This document shows positions 28,061 to 40,276 of a stretch of 64,000 nt of DNA, piece by piece. How positions within the stretch are numbered: position 1 is the first letter of the stretch; every line of letters begins with the position of its first letter. Location: positions 7,440,001 through 7,504,000 of the forward strand of contig CP085826.1 of the NCBI GenBank assembly GCA_020809705.1. The letters run 5' to 3'. The position numbers were made by a program, and so were the translations under genes. Origin of the DNA: Calonectria ilicicola (lineage: Eukaryota > Ascomycota > Sordariomycetes > Hypocreales > Nectriaceae). The notes under the pieces are model-generated. The model saw nothing but the letters and a program-made list of their open reading frames with translations, searched no databases and was not told the DNA's origin.

Positions 28061-29748
28061 ATGGTGGGACTTTTTAGACTTGGCGCCCTTTCCCAGGTGC
28101 TTCTTCAGGGCACTCGCGCTCCAGACTTGCCCGCCGAATTTACTACATCCTCCGACTTACATAGAGAACTCAACGATACCTTTTGTCCTGCACATACGAA
28201 ACAATTTACAGGATCAATTGGCCTTAGTCATGGCAAGGACCTTTTTTATTGTAGGTGGACACCGAGAGCGCGGCTGGTGCGAAACTAACTCTGGAGGTTT
28301 CAGGGTTCTTTGAAAGCGCCTCTGACCCTGACAATGACCCTTTGCTCGTGTGGCTGAGTGGGTACGAGTTTCATAGTAACCCCTTCTGCTAGCGGTAACA
28401 CTAAACCTTTCATCTCAGTGGTCCGGGAGCAGCTAGCACCTTTGCTGCTCTGACAGAGGTTGGGCCTTGCTGGGTCGACGCGACCGGGGATTCGACATAT
28501 CACAACCCATATCACTGGGCGCAAAATGCCAATTTATTAGTACTAGAGTAAGCTCATTCGAAATTTTCCTACTAAACTGAAACCAGTTTATGATATGAAT
28601 GTATTAATTATTTTTAGCCAGCCAGCTGGTGTCGGTTTTTCTCGAGCAAGCCCTGATGTAAATCATCAAGTAACCACACTGGAACAAGCTATCGAGGATT
28701 TTGTGGATTTCATGCTTGAGTTTACCACAAGATTCCCTCATCTTGCCAACAAGACTCTGCATATTGCAGCCGAATCTTACGGAGGGCGCTGGGGCCCTGC
28801 ATTCATGAACAAGCTGTATAAGCTCAACCGTGCCCAGTCCCGAAGAAGTGTTGCTAATCCTCTCGGGTCCTTAATTCTTGTCAATGCAGTTATCGGGACA
28901 CTTGGGGGACATTTGTCGACATCCAAATACGAATTTGGGTGTCCAGAGGACAGCATAGCCGCCAAACTTGGTTTCGGCTTTAATGACACGGTTTGCTCCA
29001 AGATCCAAGAAATCGGCGCATCATGCGAAATTTTTGCGCAAACTTGTGAGACAACAAATGATCTCTCTATATGTGCCAGAGCATCTCAATATTGTGCGGG
29101 GATAGGCGCTATGATTGATTATGGGAACCGAAGCCCATACAACGGTATGTAATGAGGCAGCGTTTGCCCCAAAGAGCTTGCGGCTAACGCAGTCCTCCAG
29201 TGCAAAAGCCATGTGATGATCCAGAATATTATTGCAGTGGAGGGTTAAGAACATCTGAGACATGGTTTGGGAAGAAAGAGGTTGCAGAAGCCCTTGGTGT
29301 TTCTGATAGTGCATGGGTAGGCACTAGCATCAAGATTGAACAGGCGTTTGCCGAAAGCGGTGCATTGACACAGTCAGTGGTCCCAGAGATGCTTGATCTT
29401 CTGAATAGTGAATCCATCCGAGTTCTCGTTTTCAACGGGGATCTTGACTTTTTGGTGTAAGGTCACACCCGAGTGCTATGGTTCTGTCATAGAAGTATGC
29501 TGACTCAGTGTAGAACAACTCCAGGGCAAATCAGGATCTTTGATGAGCTGCGTTGGCGATATCAAATCGACTACAGACAAGAAAAGTGGAAAGAGTGGAC
29601 TATCAAAGGTGACAAAGGTATATCGCGTGGAAAAACGAAGTCATCCCATGGCCTAAAATTCGTCACATTTGAAAATGCTGGCCACATGGTACCGGCCGAT
29701 GACCCTGTAGCGGCAGCTAGGTTCTTGACCAAATGGCTTGAGAAATGA
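28061..29748 (+). CDS. Serine carboxypeptidase 1 (peptidase family S10)
   Basis: Removes C-terminal residues from peptides, or acts as an acyltransferase-like relative; usually vacuolar or secreted. Six exons: 28061-28250, 28304-28361, 28419-28547, 28618-29144, 29201-29456, 29514-29748; 464 residues. The oxyanion-side motif LSGGPGA, the Ser in AESYGG (179), the Asp in NGDLDF (384) and the His in NAGHMVP (444) make up the S10 triad. The N-terminus is only weakly hydrophobic, so a signal peptide is uncertain, unlike its paralogue at 48460. Intron positions and phases are identical to that paralogue, with exons 2 and 3 the same length in both. It opens the mirrored peptide locus. Confidence 0.92.
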
Positions 29749-30234
29749 TTATGTGGACTACTGGAAACAAGTCAAGGTACCTAGTATGTGACTGGTATTT
29801 CTCGCTGTTAGTTGCGGTAATCTTTTATATTTAAAGCACCGCAATTGAATTTGAGCTGAACACGATTGAGTTCATCACCTTGTATTTATGGTCAAATATA
29901 TTCAAACCTTTCGCAAGGCATACGCGGCAATTCAGGGTATAAACAATGCGGCAGTCGTTCTCATAGAAAGCCTGAGGGTATCCAAAGTTATCGGATTTGG
30001 AAAATTAGAAATCCATGACTGCGCAACGGTGGAAATTGGGTTCTCACGACGGATTCGACTTTACGCATATTCTAGAATCTATGCACATTGTTTAATAATA
30101 TATTTAAATTATTCTTAGCTAACGAAGTTGCAACTCAATTTGTGGATTCTACATTCTTGGATGAGGGAGATCAGAGAAGGAAAAAGATTAGCATAATGGA
30201 CCATGACCTTCGCAGTGCTTCCATTGCATAAGTC
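29749..30234. other. Intergenic between convergent genes
   Basis: Shared 3' flank of carboxypeptidase 1 and the amidohydrolase, AT-rich. No gene seen. Confidence 0.55.
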
Positions 30235-31878
30235 TTATGACCTTTGGGAAGGTTTTCGGGGAGGCCAAAGCATTTGTCTTCCTGGTGACTTGACCATAAG
30301 TGCACCTTTCCATACATATTTGACATTTTCTGGATTTGCAAACAACCCGATGTTCTCCAGCGGATTCTCGTCAAATGCAATCATATCAGCGTCCCAACCA
30401 ACCTTGATGATGCCCTTTTTCGGCGCTAAAGCACCCAAAGTCTCGGCCGAGTTGGCCGTGCCGGCTTCGATAGCTTGTAATGGAGTTAGTCCTGCTTTGA
30501 TAGCGTATACAACCTCGTTGCCATTGTGGCCGTGGGCCGTGTCTGATTCGGGGTCTGATGAAGCCATATCAGTCCCTAAGGCGATTTTGACGCCTTTTCT
30601 GACTGCCAATTCGTACGACTTCATGTGAGATTTGGATATTCCAACCATCTTTCTAGCAGTCTCTGGGTTGAGCTTATTGAGATTGCGAAGACCTGCTTCA
30701 ACGACATGGCGCGTGGATACGAACGTGACGCCATGAGAAACCATCAAATCAGCAGCCTCCTCATCAAGATAGCTGCCATGCTCAATAGTATGAGCGCCTG
30801 CTTTAATAGCGGCAATGATTCCCTCCTGGCCATGGGCGTGAACTGCAACAGATCTCCGTTGTAGAGATGCCTCTTCTATTAGAACTACCAGCTCAGCATC
30901 CGAATATTGCCGATAATGGGGGTTATCTGTAGTACTCATGACACCACCGGTGGCAAGTACCTTGATACATTGAGCGCCACGGCGAATCTGTTGCCTGACA
31001 GCCAGGCGGCATTCTTCAACTCCATCAGCAATTGCAAGAGCGCAGACGCCAGCATGTGGACGTTCATGTCCAGTGCCTTGGCGGCTATAGACAAAATCGG
31101 CTGGTAGCGTGCATCCATCACAACTCCCACCAGTAATGCCAATAGACGCTCCGGCGGCAAAAATATTTGGCCCCAAGATGATACCAGCCTTGACAAGAGG
31201 TGCGACCTCCAGGACATAAGAACCGACATCACGGACAGAAGTGAATCCAGCCATTAGGGTTTGGTGAAGATCGCGAGTGACAGCTGCACCACAGGTTGCA
31301 GGATGTGTTTGCACAATCTCTGGAAAGTCCACTTTTGTAGTCCCCATGAAGTGGGTATGACAGTCCCAAAGGCCAGGTAGAAGATAGCGCACGTGGGTTC
31401 TTGGGGCCGAGGCCAAAGTATTGGGGATGCTAGACTGGGGCCCCACGAATGTAATGGATCCATCCTCAATAGATAAACCAACGGCGGCGTTGGAGAAAGG
31501 TGCACCTCGACCAGGAATCAAAAGATCTGCAAAAATGCAGAAAAGTTGATCTGGTTGTTGATCGGGTGCAAGAGAGAATGTGGTGTTGTTGCCATATTGA
31601 TCTTGAGGAGGGTACGTTCCGGGTTCAATCATGGTCCAATCCTGGTGAAGTTGTTTAGAGTTTAAATAATCTGAACCAAGGTGACTGATATATCCATAGT
31701 TGTCAGGATGAGGGAGCCCTTCTGCTTGGTGAGTGGCTGAGTGAAACGACACACGAGACGCTCCCGGTGCCCTCTGGCGAGCCGGTGAATCACTATCCGA
31801 CCGACAGTTGATGCAATATGAAGATGAATGCATTGCGACAACGGATGTGGAATTTGAATTGATACCGCAAAGTTTCAT
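30235..31878 (-). CDS. Metal-dependent amidohydrolase (PF01979-type)
   Basis: Hydrolyses amide or peptide-like bonds with a bound metal centre. Single exon; 547 residues from the ATG at 31878, or 462 from the in-frame ATG at 31632, which better fits family length and leaves out a Ser-rich extension. The TIM-barrel metal ligands are visible in order: CHTH after PGLWD, Lys in CIKVLATGG, His in VHAHGQEG, His in TIEHGS, and Asp in LGTDMA. This layout is that of the imidazolonepropionase / Xaa-Pro dipeptidase-like group (Met_dep_hydrolase_A), which includes fungal mycotoxin amidases such as ochratoxinase; the substrate here is not known. It lies tail-to-tail with carboxypeptidase 1 and head-to-tail behind the PLP enzyme, fitting a peptide- or amide-cleaving role. 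Confidence 0.88.
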   Translation of the reverse strand: MKLCGINSNSTSVVAMHSSSYCINCRSDSDSPARQRAPGASRVSFHSATHQAEGLPHPDNYGYISHLGSDYLNSKQLHQDWTMIEPGTYPPQDQYGNNTTFSLAPDQQPDQLFCIFADLLIPGRGAPFSNAAVGLSIEDGSITFVGPQSSIPNTLASAPRTHVRYLLPGLWDCHTHFMGTTKVDFPEIVQTHPATCGAAVTRDLHQTLMAGFTSVRDVGSYVLEVAPLVKAGIILGPNIFAAGASIGITGGSCDGCTLPADFVYSRQGTGHERPHAGVCALAIADGVEECRLAVRQQIRRGAQCIKVLATGGVMSTTDNPHYRQYSDAELVVLIEEASLQRRSVAVHAHGQEGIIAAIKAGAHTIEHGSYLDEEAADLMVSHGVTFVSTRHVVEAGLRNLNKLNPETARKMVGISKSHMKSYELAVRKGVKIALGTDMASSDPESDTAHGHNGNEVVYAIKAGLTPLQAIEAGTANSAETLGALAPKKGIIKVGWDADMIAFDENPLENIGLFANPENVKYVWKGALMVKSPGRQMLWPPRKPSQRS

Positions 31879-32319
31879 TTTCTCCAAGGAAATTCTTCAA
31901 AAGGAGGCTCAGTAATATACCGCCCGACGGGGGGAATTATTCCATTTAGGGGGAAACAAAATTACTGACAAACCGGATTGTAGATTCATTTGCATGCACA
32001 ATCGTTCAGAGCACCCCGTTTAGGCAAGTCAGCTGTTGTACTGCAGCGCATTTTTTGGCCTGATTTGGTTAGACCCTGGAACAAACGCCTTAATCAGGAA
32101 AGAAATAAAATAAGAGAACCTGATATTTTTTTTCACCAGTAATCATTGATATATTTAATTCTTGTTTTGATAGAGCACTAGCCTAGGGATACAAAAATCT
32201 AAGTTGAAGGTGGAAAATAACGGAATGCATCCTCAGGAGAAAATAATTTCGCAATCACTATTTATGACCCAAAAATTTCACCCTTGCAAGGATCTTTGAC
32301 ACACGAATAATAATGCCGT
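31879..32319. other. Intergenic
   Basis: Promoter of the amidohydrolase and 3' flank of ACC-synthase-like enzyme 1. No gene seen. Confidence 0.5.
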
Positions 32320-33869
32320 CTATCCCATCTTCTTTAGCCCATCGAGAGCCATGCGGACTCGCCAAATGCCGAGTAGAGTTGTTTCTAAATCTCCAGTGAA
32401 AACAAGCCTAAAGTGCCCGGGAATGGTTGATCCCGCAAACTAAAGAAGTTCAATTTAGCACTACCGCAGGGACTGAATCATAGGATACAGGTTGAGACTT
32501 GCCTCGCCAGGATTGAGGAATACACCGTGGTCGACAAGCCACTGACACAAGAGAAGCTCCGGGCTTTTATTGCCGGACACTGAAGCTCTGATGTTTTCCA
32601 AAGTCCTTTGGTCTTTAAAATGACAGATCCATGAGCTGAGATCTATAAGAATGAAAAGACCGGCATTGGCAGGATAAAATGGGATTTGGGATCGATCTAA
32701 GGCACTTGTGGTCTGACCATAGGCTGTCTGTAGTCTTTGACGGTAAGTTGTCACGTATTCCCTGACAAGAGTTGAATTCTGCAGGAAGTTGGCCACGAAA
32801 GCATCTGAGAATGCAGTTATCCAATTAAACCAGCTGGCGAGAGATGTTAGGCTTCCATTAAAGACATTGACAGAAATATGAATGACCACTTACCTTGCCC
32901 GGCTCGCAGCAGCTCGAGCTGAAGCATTTCTTGTGACGTAAAACCCCATTCTAAGCCCCCCCATCCCAAAGTCTTTACTCATTCCGTACAAGAAGTGTAT
33001 ATTTTCCTTTAGAAGGCCAGATGAAGGGAGGCTCAGAATAGACGTAAAAGCATCTAGCCCAGACATACCATTGTCAAAACTTGACATGGCGTAAATCTCA
33101 TCTACAATAAGATGCATTTGATGTTCAGCGCACCACTGAGCTAAGCCAAGGAGCGTCTCGGGTGCGTAACAGCGTCCTTGCGGGTTGGCTGGATTGCATA
33201 AGAACAAAGCCCGGCAGCGAATTCCCTTGTCTTTCTCAGCACTAGCAACTGCACCCTCCATCAGACTAACCAAATCTCTTAGCGCTGATTTACTAAATGA
33301 ATCTTGGAGGTGATGGGTAGAAACTGGAATAGTGGTCAACCCGGCGCGTGCACTGAGGTTAAAGTCAAGCATGTAAAAGTTTGGTGTTGGGTAAAGGATT
33401 GCCTCTCCAGGATCACAAAGGGTCCATGAAACAAGATCTATCAACGAGGTGACGCCGTTGGCAGCTATAATCTGGTCGCTTGAGATTGGTGTTGACGGCT
33501 GGAAAAAATCATTGAAATAATTGCTGGCGGCGTTAAGAAGAGCTGCGGACCCAAATATTGGACCGTACGATAACGTATGCTGGGGATCAAGCCCGGGACA
33601 TTTTTGGAGATAGTCATCTGTCCAGTCCCTCATCAGGGTATTGAGGGCTCCGGAGAGATTGATGATGCCATTGGGCCTGGCTTCAGGATCATACCTAGAT
33701 ATCCGTGCAACTTTTTGCATTAGATCCCAGGCATGATGTTTCTCGGCCACTCTAAGTGCACGTTTTGAGGGTTGAAAATCGAGCTGTGCGTTTGTTTAGC
33801 TACCCTAGGAAGGGGAGTCTGTAGGAATCTGTCTCTGTCGAATGGGAGGAATAAGCTTACTTCTGGCAT
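32320..33869 (-). CDS. ACC-synthase-like PLP enzyme 1 (aminotransferase class I/II)
   Basis: Fold-type I PLP enzyme of the 1-aminocyclopropane-1-carboxylate-synthase-like group; fungal members include transaminases and C-S lyases of specialised metabolism, so the reaction is open. Exons: 33869-33861 (nine bases, Met-Pro-Glu), 33783-32894, 32833-32503, 32439-32320; 449 residues. PLP ligands seen: Asn in LCNPANPQGR (about 200), Asp and Tyr in DEIYAM (231, 234), the Schiff-base Lys in GMSKDFGMGGLR (273) and the C-terminal Arg in FRLVF. The last intron has a GC donor (GAG|GCAAGT at 32502) and an AG acceptor; without it the protein would end early and lose the carboxylate-binding Arg. Paralogue of the gene at 43885. 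Located between amidohydrolase and ABC transporter. Confidence 0.9.
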
Positions 33870-34639
33870 TTTCTTTTGTTTAAATTTTCCGTCTGATGAT
33901 AATGCTTTTCGACGTCACAACGAAACACACTCAGCATTCCAAAAGTTGAACTTTTGCATCAGAGAGCGGGCTACTGTTAGCAAGCTAAGACAAAACACTG
34001 CAAATTTGGCCGCTCTGATTTGTACAGGAGGTTAGTTGGGGCACTCGTCAGCGCACTATAGAGTGGGGAAGTGCGCCATCGCGCACCTAATCCGGCAATG
34101 ATCACGTTCGATACACGCTAGAGCAAGTTTAGGACTGGATGGTCCTCGTTAACGCAAATGTCGCATTGCATCACTAAATGACTAATTATGGGCATTCATA
34201 CGCAGGAATCACCGTGCCTAATTCAGGGATGTGGTGGCCCTGGCAATGCATCGCCTAGAGACACAGAGCAAGTAAAAGATTTGCCTGTAGTTGGTTGGCA
34301 CTGACTTTGTGGTTTCTTAGGAGCAGGTTCAAGACCTGAGGGGAAGATGATAGTCGTGTTCAAAAATTTGATAGAATCGACGCCATTGTCTTGTTTGTCG
34401 TCTTTGTTGAACGAAAACTTTGGCTCAAAACTAAGACACACATCACACAACCCCTATTCATAACATCTGACAAGGGACTGATCAAAAAAGAGGCCAAATT
34501 TAACTAATAAGATCTAGTGAATCAAGTAAGAACATTTTGCTGTAAATAAAAAGCGTAACTGCTACTGGTAGTGAGAAGGAACCAGCTTCTGATATCACCC
34601 CCGACCTGTAAACTATCAACCTTGTAGGTATTCTGCGAA
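33870..34639. other. Intergenic
   Basis: Promoter of ACC-synthase-like enzyme 1 and 3' flank of the ABC transporter. Only short frames with no recognisable domain. Confidence 0.5.
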
Positions 34640-37600
34640 CTATTTAAGTCGATCCGATAATAATTGAGACAATTGGGAATTCGGAGTTCTTAGCAAGACG
34701 GCAGGCTCATCATATTCTACGACGCGTCCACTTTGAAGAACTAAGATCTTATCGTAGCAATCCATCTGCACATGTAAAATCAATAAGAAGCAATTAATTT
34801 CGAGACAACTTTCATATGCTTACCATAGCGGTTAAATGATGCGTTATTGTGATCACCGTGCAGCCTCGAAGCCTAGTTCTGATCAATCTCTGTACTAGGT
34901 CTCGAGATTCTTGGTCCATCGAAGCTGACGCTATATATTTATAGAAATTAGCTATGTCTTAGTCTTCCGATGGTGCCACTTACCTTCATCTAGAATAAGA
35001 ATGTTGGTATTCGTGAGAATAGCTCTCGCAAGAGCTATAATTTGCATTTGCCCAGTGGATAGTGAGAGACTGAATCGTATCTTTTTTCAGCATTGACATC
35101 ATCGCAACAATCACCAAAAGGGACTTACGTACTCTTGACTCGATACATTGTAATCAAGCAAATCCTTGTTGGTCTTGATCCCGAAGATTTGTTGGATTCG
35201 ACATAGCTCTGCAATTTCCGATATTTTGCCGTCATTCAGATTGCCTTCAGGATCCAAATTATATCGCAATGTCCCATCAAATGTGGCGGGCTCCTGAGGG
35301 ACGAGACAAATTCTCTTTCGAAGTTGCTCCAAGTTTACCTGTGAAATGTCCAAGCCGTCGACCCGGATCTGTCCACTAATAACGGCTGCATTATCGAAAG
35401 CTCGTAGTAGGGCTAAAGTTAAAGATGATTTCCCTGCGCCCGTACGACCAACCACAGCGATGTGCTCACTAGGCTCTATGACAATATTAATATTTTGCAA
35501 GCAGGGGGTACCTCCAGGTGTATATGATGTCGTATACGAGTCAAATACGATTGAAGGACTCAGAGGCCAACTAGAATGAGGCATTATCTCATTTTCTGGA
35601 TTACTCTCGGGTTCATTGTTGGCGTAGTTGGATATCCTTTCGACAGACGTGATATCGGCTTCAAGCTGACAACGGAACTGGACCAGACTGCTGAATTGAG
35701 CTGTGGTTTGAATGACAAAATTCATTACTAGTCCGAGAGTGCTTGAAGGTGCGTCGATTGAGAGAAGTAGAGCTGAGGAACACAGTTGAATGATGCTTTG
35801 GTTGGCAGGTGTTAGTATTGAACTATTAGTCTTTTTGGTGAAGTTCTGGAGAGTATCACCTTGATAGAACTTGAAGCCTGAGCATTAACCATATATCCAT
35901 GGCTAAGAATGGACCCCATACTAAAATATGCTCGTCAATTGCCCGGCGAGCCTTCCCACTGAACATGTGGGACTGCTCATAACATAAGATAGTTTGAGCA
36001 CCATTTTGAATCTCCCCAACAATGTTGAGAATAGGACCACGGGCTTCATTTTCGAATTTTCGTAGTTGTCTGCAAGCATGGGTGTAGTATGACTGTACTT
36101 TAAAATAAAGCCACCCGATTGGAGCTAAAAAGGCCATGCTGAGAGGAGACGCAGAAACAATAACGAGGATGGATGAAAAGGCCGTTACGGAAACAGCAGC
36201 CAAGCTGATAAGGCCACTTGCGATCGGACTGTCCACTTTGTTGATGTCATTGGTGAACCTGTTGATGATTTCCCCGAGTGGAGTGATGTCAAAAAATCTA
36301 AACTTGCTTTCTAATACTCCTTTGGCAAGTCCAGTGTGGATCTCCCGACATGCCGGAATCAGACACAAGAAATATGCCATCAGTACAAACACAGAGGAAA
36401 GGCATGCTCCTGAACTGCCCAGTAATACATAATACCCAAGATAGTGTGATGAACCAATTTGTTCGACTTGCTCAGACACAATCTTGAGAAAATAGACGGC
36501 TCCAATATCCAGAACGCGAGATGTAGCAGCGACACCCAGAACAAGTAGCCAGCCGCCATATTTGGACATTTTTAAAAAATTCCAGTATGTTGCTGGACTA
36601 ACGTATGTATCGTCAAGCCAGTTTGGGGACACATCGTCTTCGCAATCCTTGAGCAAAGGCGCGTTCTCTGCATCAGACTCTGACATGGCCGTGCATTTTT
36701 GGCTCGTTGGCGACGATGAAATGGAGCCATACGTGCCACCCCCGTGCGTGTGTATTCTGGCTACAGAGACTTGAGAATTAACTTGAGCCTGTTTCTTTCC
36801 GTAGCTGACGGAGGCCTTGTCGCTACTTGGCAAATTAAGCATGCGGTTAATCGTGCCGTTTGTGATAAGATAGACCTCGTCGGCAATGTGCATCAATTCT
36901 TCAGAAGAACTGGCAATCACGCAGATACTATCTTTCAAAATACCCTTCGAGCCAAATACTCTATCGATAATCTGACTTCGAACTTGGCCGTCGATTGCAG
37001 CGAGAGGATTGTCAAGAATGTAAATGTCTTGTCTAGAGTAGATGGCTCTGGCCAGCGACACTCGACTCATTTGCCCGCCGGATAGTGCCACGCCGACTCC
37101 ACCAAGGACAGTTTCGTCACCATATGCTAAGGCTGCGAGGTCCATGTCGAGAGAAACCGCCTTGATTACTTTTTCGTAAAATGATGGATCAAAAGGACGA
37201 CCAAAGACAATGTTTTCACGTATAGAACCGTTCATTAGAAACGGTTTCTGAGAACAGTAGGCGATCCGACCATGGACCTCAATGCTTCCCTCGGAAGGCT
37301 CGATCTCTCCAACCATGGATCGAAGTAGAGTAGTCTTCCCGGACGCAATTGGTCCTGAAATAAGGACCAAGGTTTTAGGGGAAATTTTTAATGTGCAGGC
37401 ACATAACAGTTGCTTTGGGCGGGATTCGGTGTCCAAGAATTTAAATCCGCATTGATCCAATGTAATGCCGCATTCTGGAGCCATATCTGTCAAGCTTTCT
37501 GACCTTCTCGTCGCCTCTCCATTATCACGGGCTAAATATCTTTGCACTCGACGAAATGATATAATGGCGGACTGATAGAGTGAGAAGAAGCGAGGTATTG

Positions 37601-39361
37601 CGGATGTGGCTCTGCTGAGATTCATAAAAAATGCTAGCGAAGGAAATATAATGCTGCTAGTAAGTGTCCCGCCAAGTGCGGTGTACGCTGTGAAGGAGGT
37701 AAAGATCATGGATGTCGGCATGATATAAATGATGAATACCATTACCGCGTTGGAAATGGCTAGTTTTCCAACTATGGCCAGTTCAGCGTCTCGAGTTCTG
37801 GATATCTGCCTCTGGAAGAACTTCTGCAGACCCGCGAACTTGATTTGCTTGATCATTTTCAAAACTTGTTTGATAAGGGAAACTCTGGTGTCTTTGGCAG
37901 CTACAAGATTCTCGAGCCCCTTTGACATAACCTTCATGATGTAGAGTAGAATAGGAATGAGTAGGATCTGTAAAACTTAGAAATGAAGGCGACTATTTGA
38001 TGTTGAAGGGAAACATACTGGGGAAAGTAGTCCGAAGGCGACACTTTTACCGCCTAGAATAAACATTAGAGCAGCTAGGCTGGTGGAAAATTGAAATGGC
38101 ATCATCCAAATTAGATGGATTTGCTCAACCAAGTCATGTACTCTTAGTAGGTCGACCTCAATTAATACCGCAGGATCGGGAATTTCGGCGCTGGACGGAT
38201 TTGAGGCTAGCAACCCTCGATCGCAAATGTATGCAGTCAAGACTGACCGCATCTGGATTCCAACCTTTAGAAGGCAATACCTCATTTGCGACTCAGATAT
38301 GCCAGATAAAGCAGTGGCAATAAAAAGATCTAAAGCAGAACTAGCTTGCCGTTTCTTTAAAAGAGATTTAAGTAGAAATGGTTGCGCGAAAGTCATCAGA
38401 AGATTGATGAGTCCTAAAATTGAACTGAAAAACATTTGCAAAGGATATCGACGAAGCAAGGTGTACAAAAGACCTTGATTTGCGCTAATTAGAGCGCGGT
38501 CTCCATTTTTAGTTAGCCAGCTGGGGACATTTTGGACGGATAATCTAGAAGTTACAGGCCAGAGCCTTTGAGGCGAAATCGGTCTAGATGAAGCTTGAGA
38601 AATGAGTGAATCCAACCATGACAGAGAAATGGCTGGCAGCAGCGCAGTTTTGGCGAGCGGATGCTCGTGGTCACCCCAAACGGGAATGTCGTGTGGTGTA
38701 CAAAGAGTGGAAAGAAGCGCGACAAGGTAACAGGCAGCGATGGTTAAGGCTGCCTTTGAAGTAGATGGTGCAAGGATAAAGATAAAAGTCCAGCTGATAA
38801 ATGAAATGGTGGAATACAGAGCTTGCCAGATATCGACAGAGCCTATTACCAAAGAGATAATAGACGCAAAAGATCCAATAGCAACTGAAATAAATGAGGA
38901 TGTGTGAATGATATCGTGTTCTGTTCCGTTTGCTTTGAAACCTAAATGAACCGCTTCTGAAGTAGATATCAAAATCACACCCACGTATGCGGACTAGCAT
39001 AACTCAATTAGATAATATAATGACACAAACAAAACCACGTATACTAACACAAGCGAGAAGCCTAGGTAAGTTCCATGTAGGAATGGATGGTGAAAAATGT
39101 TTTTTTCTTGCTGAGTAAAGACTCGTAGCGCTAAGATGACATACTGTCAAGACAACGATGAGGAGCCTTCGATCTCGTTAGCAAGAGTCCTGAGACATGC
39201 AACGGAGTCATCCCTAACCTAAAGGATGTAACAGATTCCATAGTGATAGACAGTTCAAGTTTCAGCTTGGGCTGAGCGAAGCCAAAAGTTGACTCGTTCC
39301 TTGAACTGTCGGAGCGAGTAGGAAAGGCTGTTTGTAGCCAGAGGGCCGAGACAGAATTCAC
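34640..39361 (-). CDS. ABCC (MRP-type) full-size ABC transporter
   Basis: ATP-driven exporter of conjugates or peptides, in plasma or vacuolar membrane. Downstream exons are clear: 39143-39045, 38993-38019, 37967-35860, 35795-35133, 35069-34984, 34930-34824, 34765-34640 (1387 residues). A first exon at about 39361-39197 encodes the LELSITMES block that aligns with the usual MRP N-terminus, but no in-frame ATG was found before it, so the start is unresolved. Order: TMD0, TMD1, NBD1 (Walker A GPIASGKTT, signature LSGGQ, Walker B YILDNPLAAID), TMD2, NBD2 (Walker A GRTGAGKSS, signature LSTGQ, Walker B ILILDEASASMD). NBD1 has Asn where the second acidic residue is expected, so site 1 is probably non-catalytic, as in other ABCC proteins. 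Confidence 0.9.
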
Positions 39362-40276
39362 AGCCTCATGAAATTGCTAGAGCGGTTACGGGAAAAAAAA
39401 AAAGAGCATGGAAATTTCTCATCGCGTTTCTTGAATCCTCCTGATTCAATGACACAGATGAGGGCATACTTGGGTTTACGGGTTGGATTCCTGAATAGGC
39501 TTAGCGCATGCATCCTCTTACTTATTTAGGTAGCAGAGAGCGCCAGTCTAAACTAAATTTGGTTGCATTCGGCTCCCTTTTATCACACGAGTCTAATCAG
39601 GCTAGAGATTGGGCCGTCCAAAACTTGGGCGGGACAGATGCGGCCGAGCTGGCTACTCCTTCAACATATTTCTAATCAACCAAGCATATTCTTATTTGCA
39701 CGCATATATCCGAATTAGTGCATTAAATTGAAATGAGCCATTGGCGAAAATATTATTAATTTAGGGCCTTGTTTGAGTCGAGAATTGCAGTATTATTATA
39801 TTCAATATATTGGGGTCGCAATTTAACACTCAGCGATTGGACCCCTGATACAGGAAAGAAGAGCTCAAGACGTCAAAGCGCAGCTGATAGCAGCTAGAAA
39901 GGTGATTTATGACCTTTATGTATTTATTTTCATTAAATATTTCTAGTGCTGAACGTTGTGACGGCTGACGGTTCTTGGCTCTCTCCTTCCAGGCTAGGAT
40001 GACCCAGTTACTTTGCAAAATATCCCATGGCTGCTTGGGTCATTCAAAAGTAGGGCTTTCAAGACAACGATTTAACAATTTCATATTATTGAGTTATGCC
40101 CTAAAAGTATCTTCATTTCTGACTTACTTTGCAGAATTCAGTGCTTCAATTCACCTCAAGTCTTCGTAAGATATTCAACCAAATCCACGACCAAAGAATA
40201 TTGATCTATTTTCCTAATGTGAAGGGCCGTATTATTGGGACCATCGTAATGAGCTTTTAGTTTATCCCCATTTACG
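39362..40276. other. Intergenic, AT-rich
   Basis: Promoter of the ABC transporter and 3' flank of the OPT transporter. It may contain the missing first exon of the ABC gene. No independent gene seen. Confidence 0.45.

Noticed and set aside
36562..37085. Plus-strand open frames within the ABC transporter
   Set aside because: Shadows of NBD1; the minus strand carries Walker A, signature and Walker B motifs in phase.
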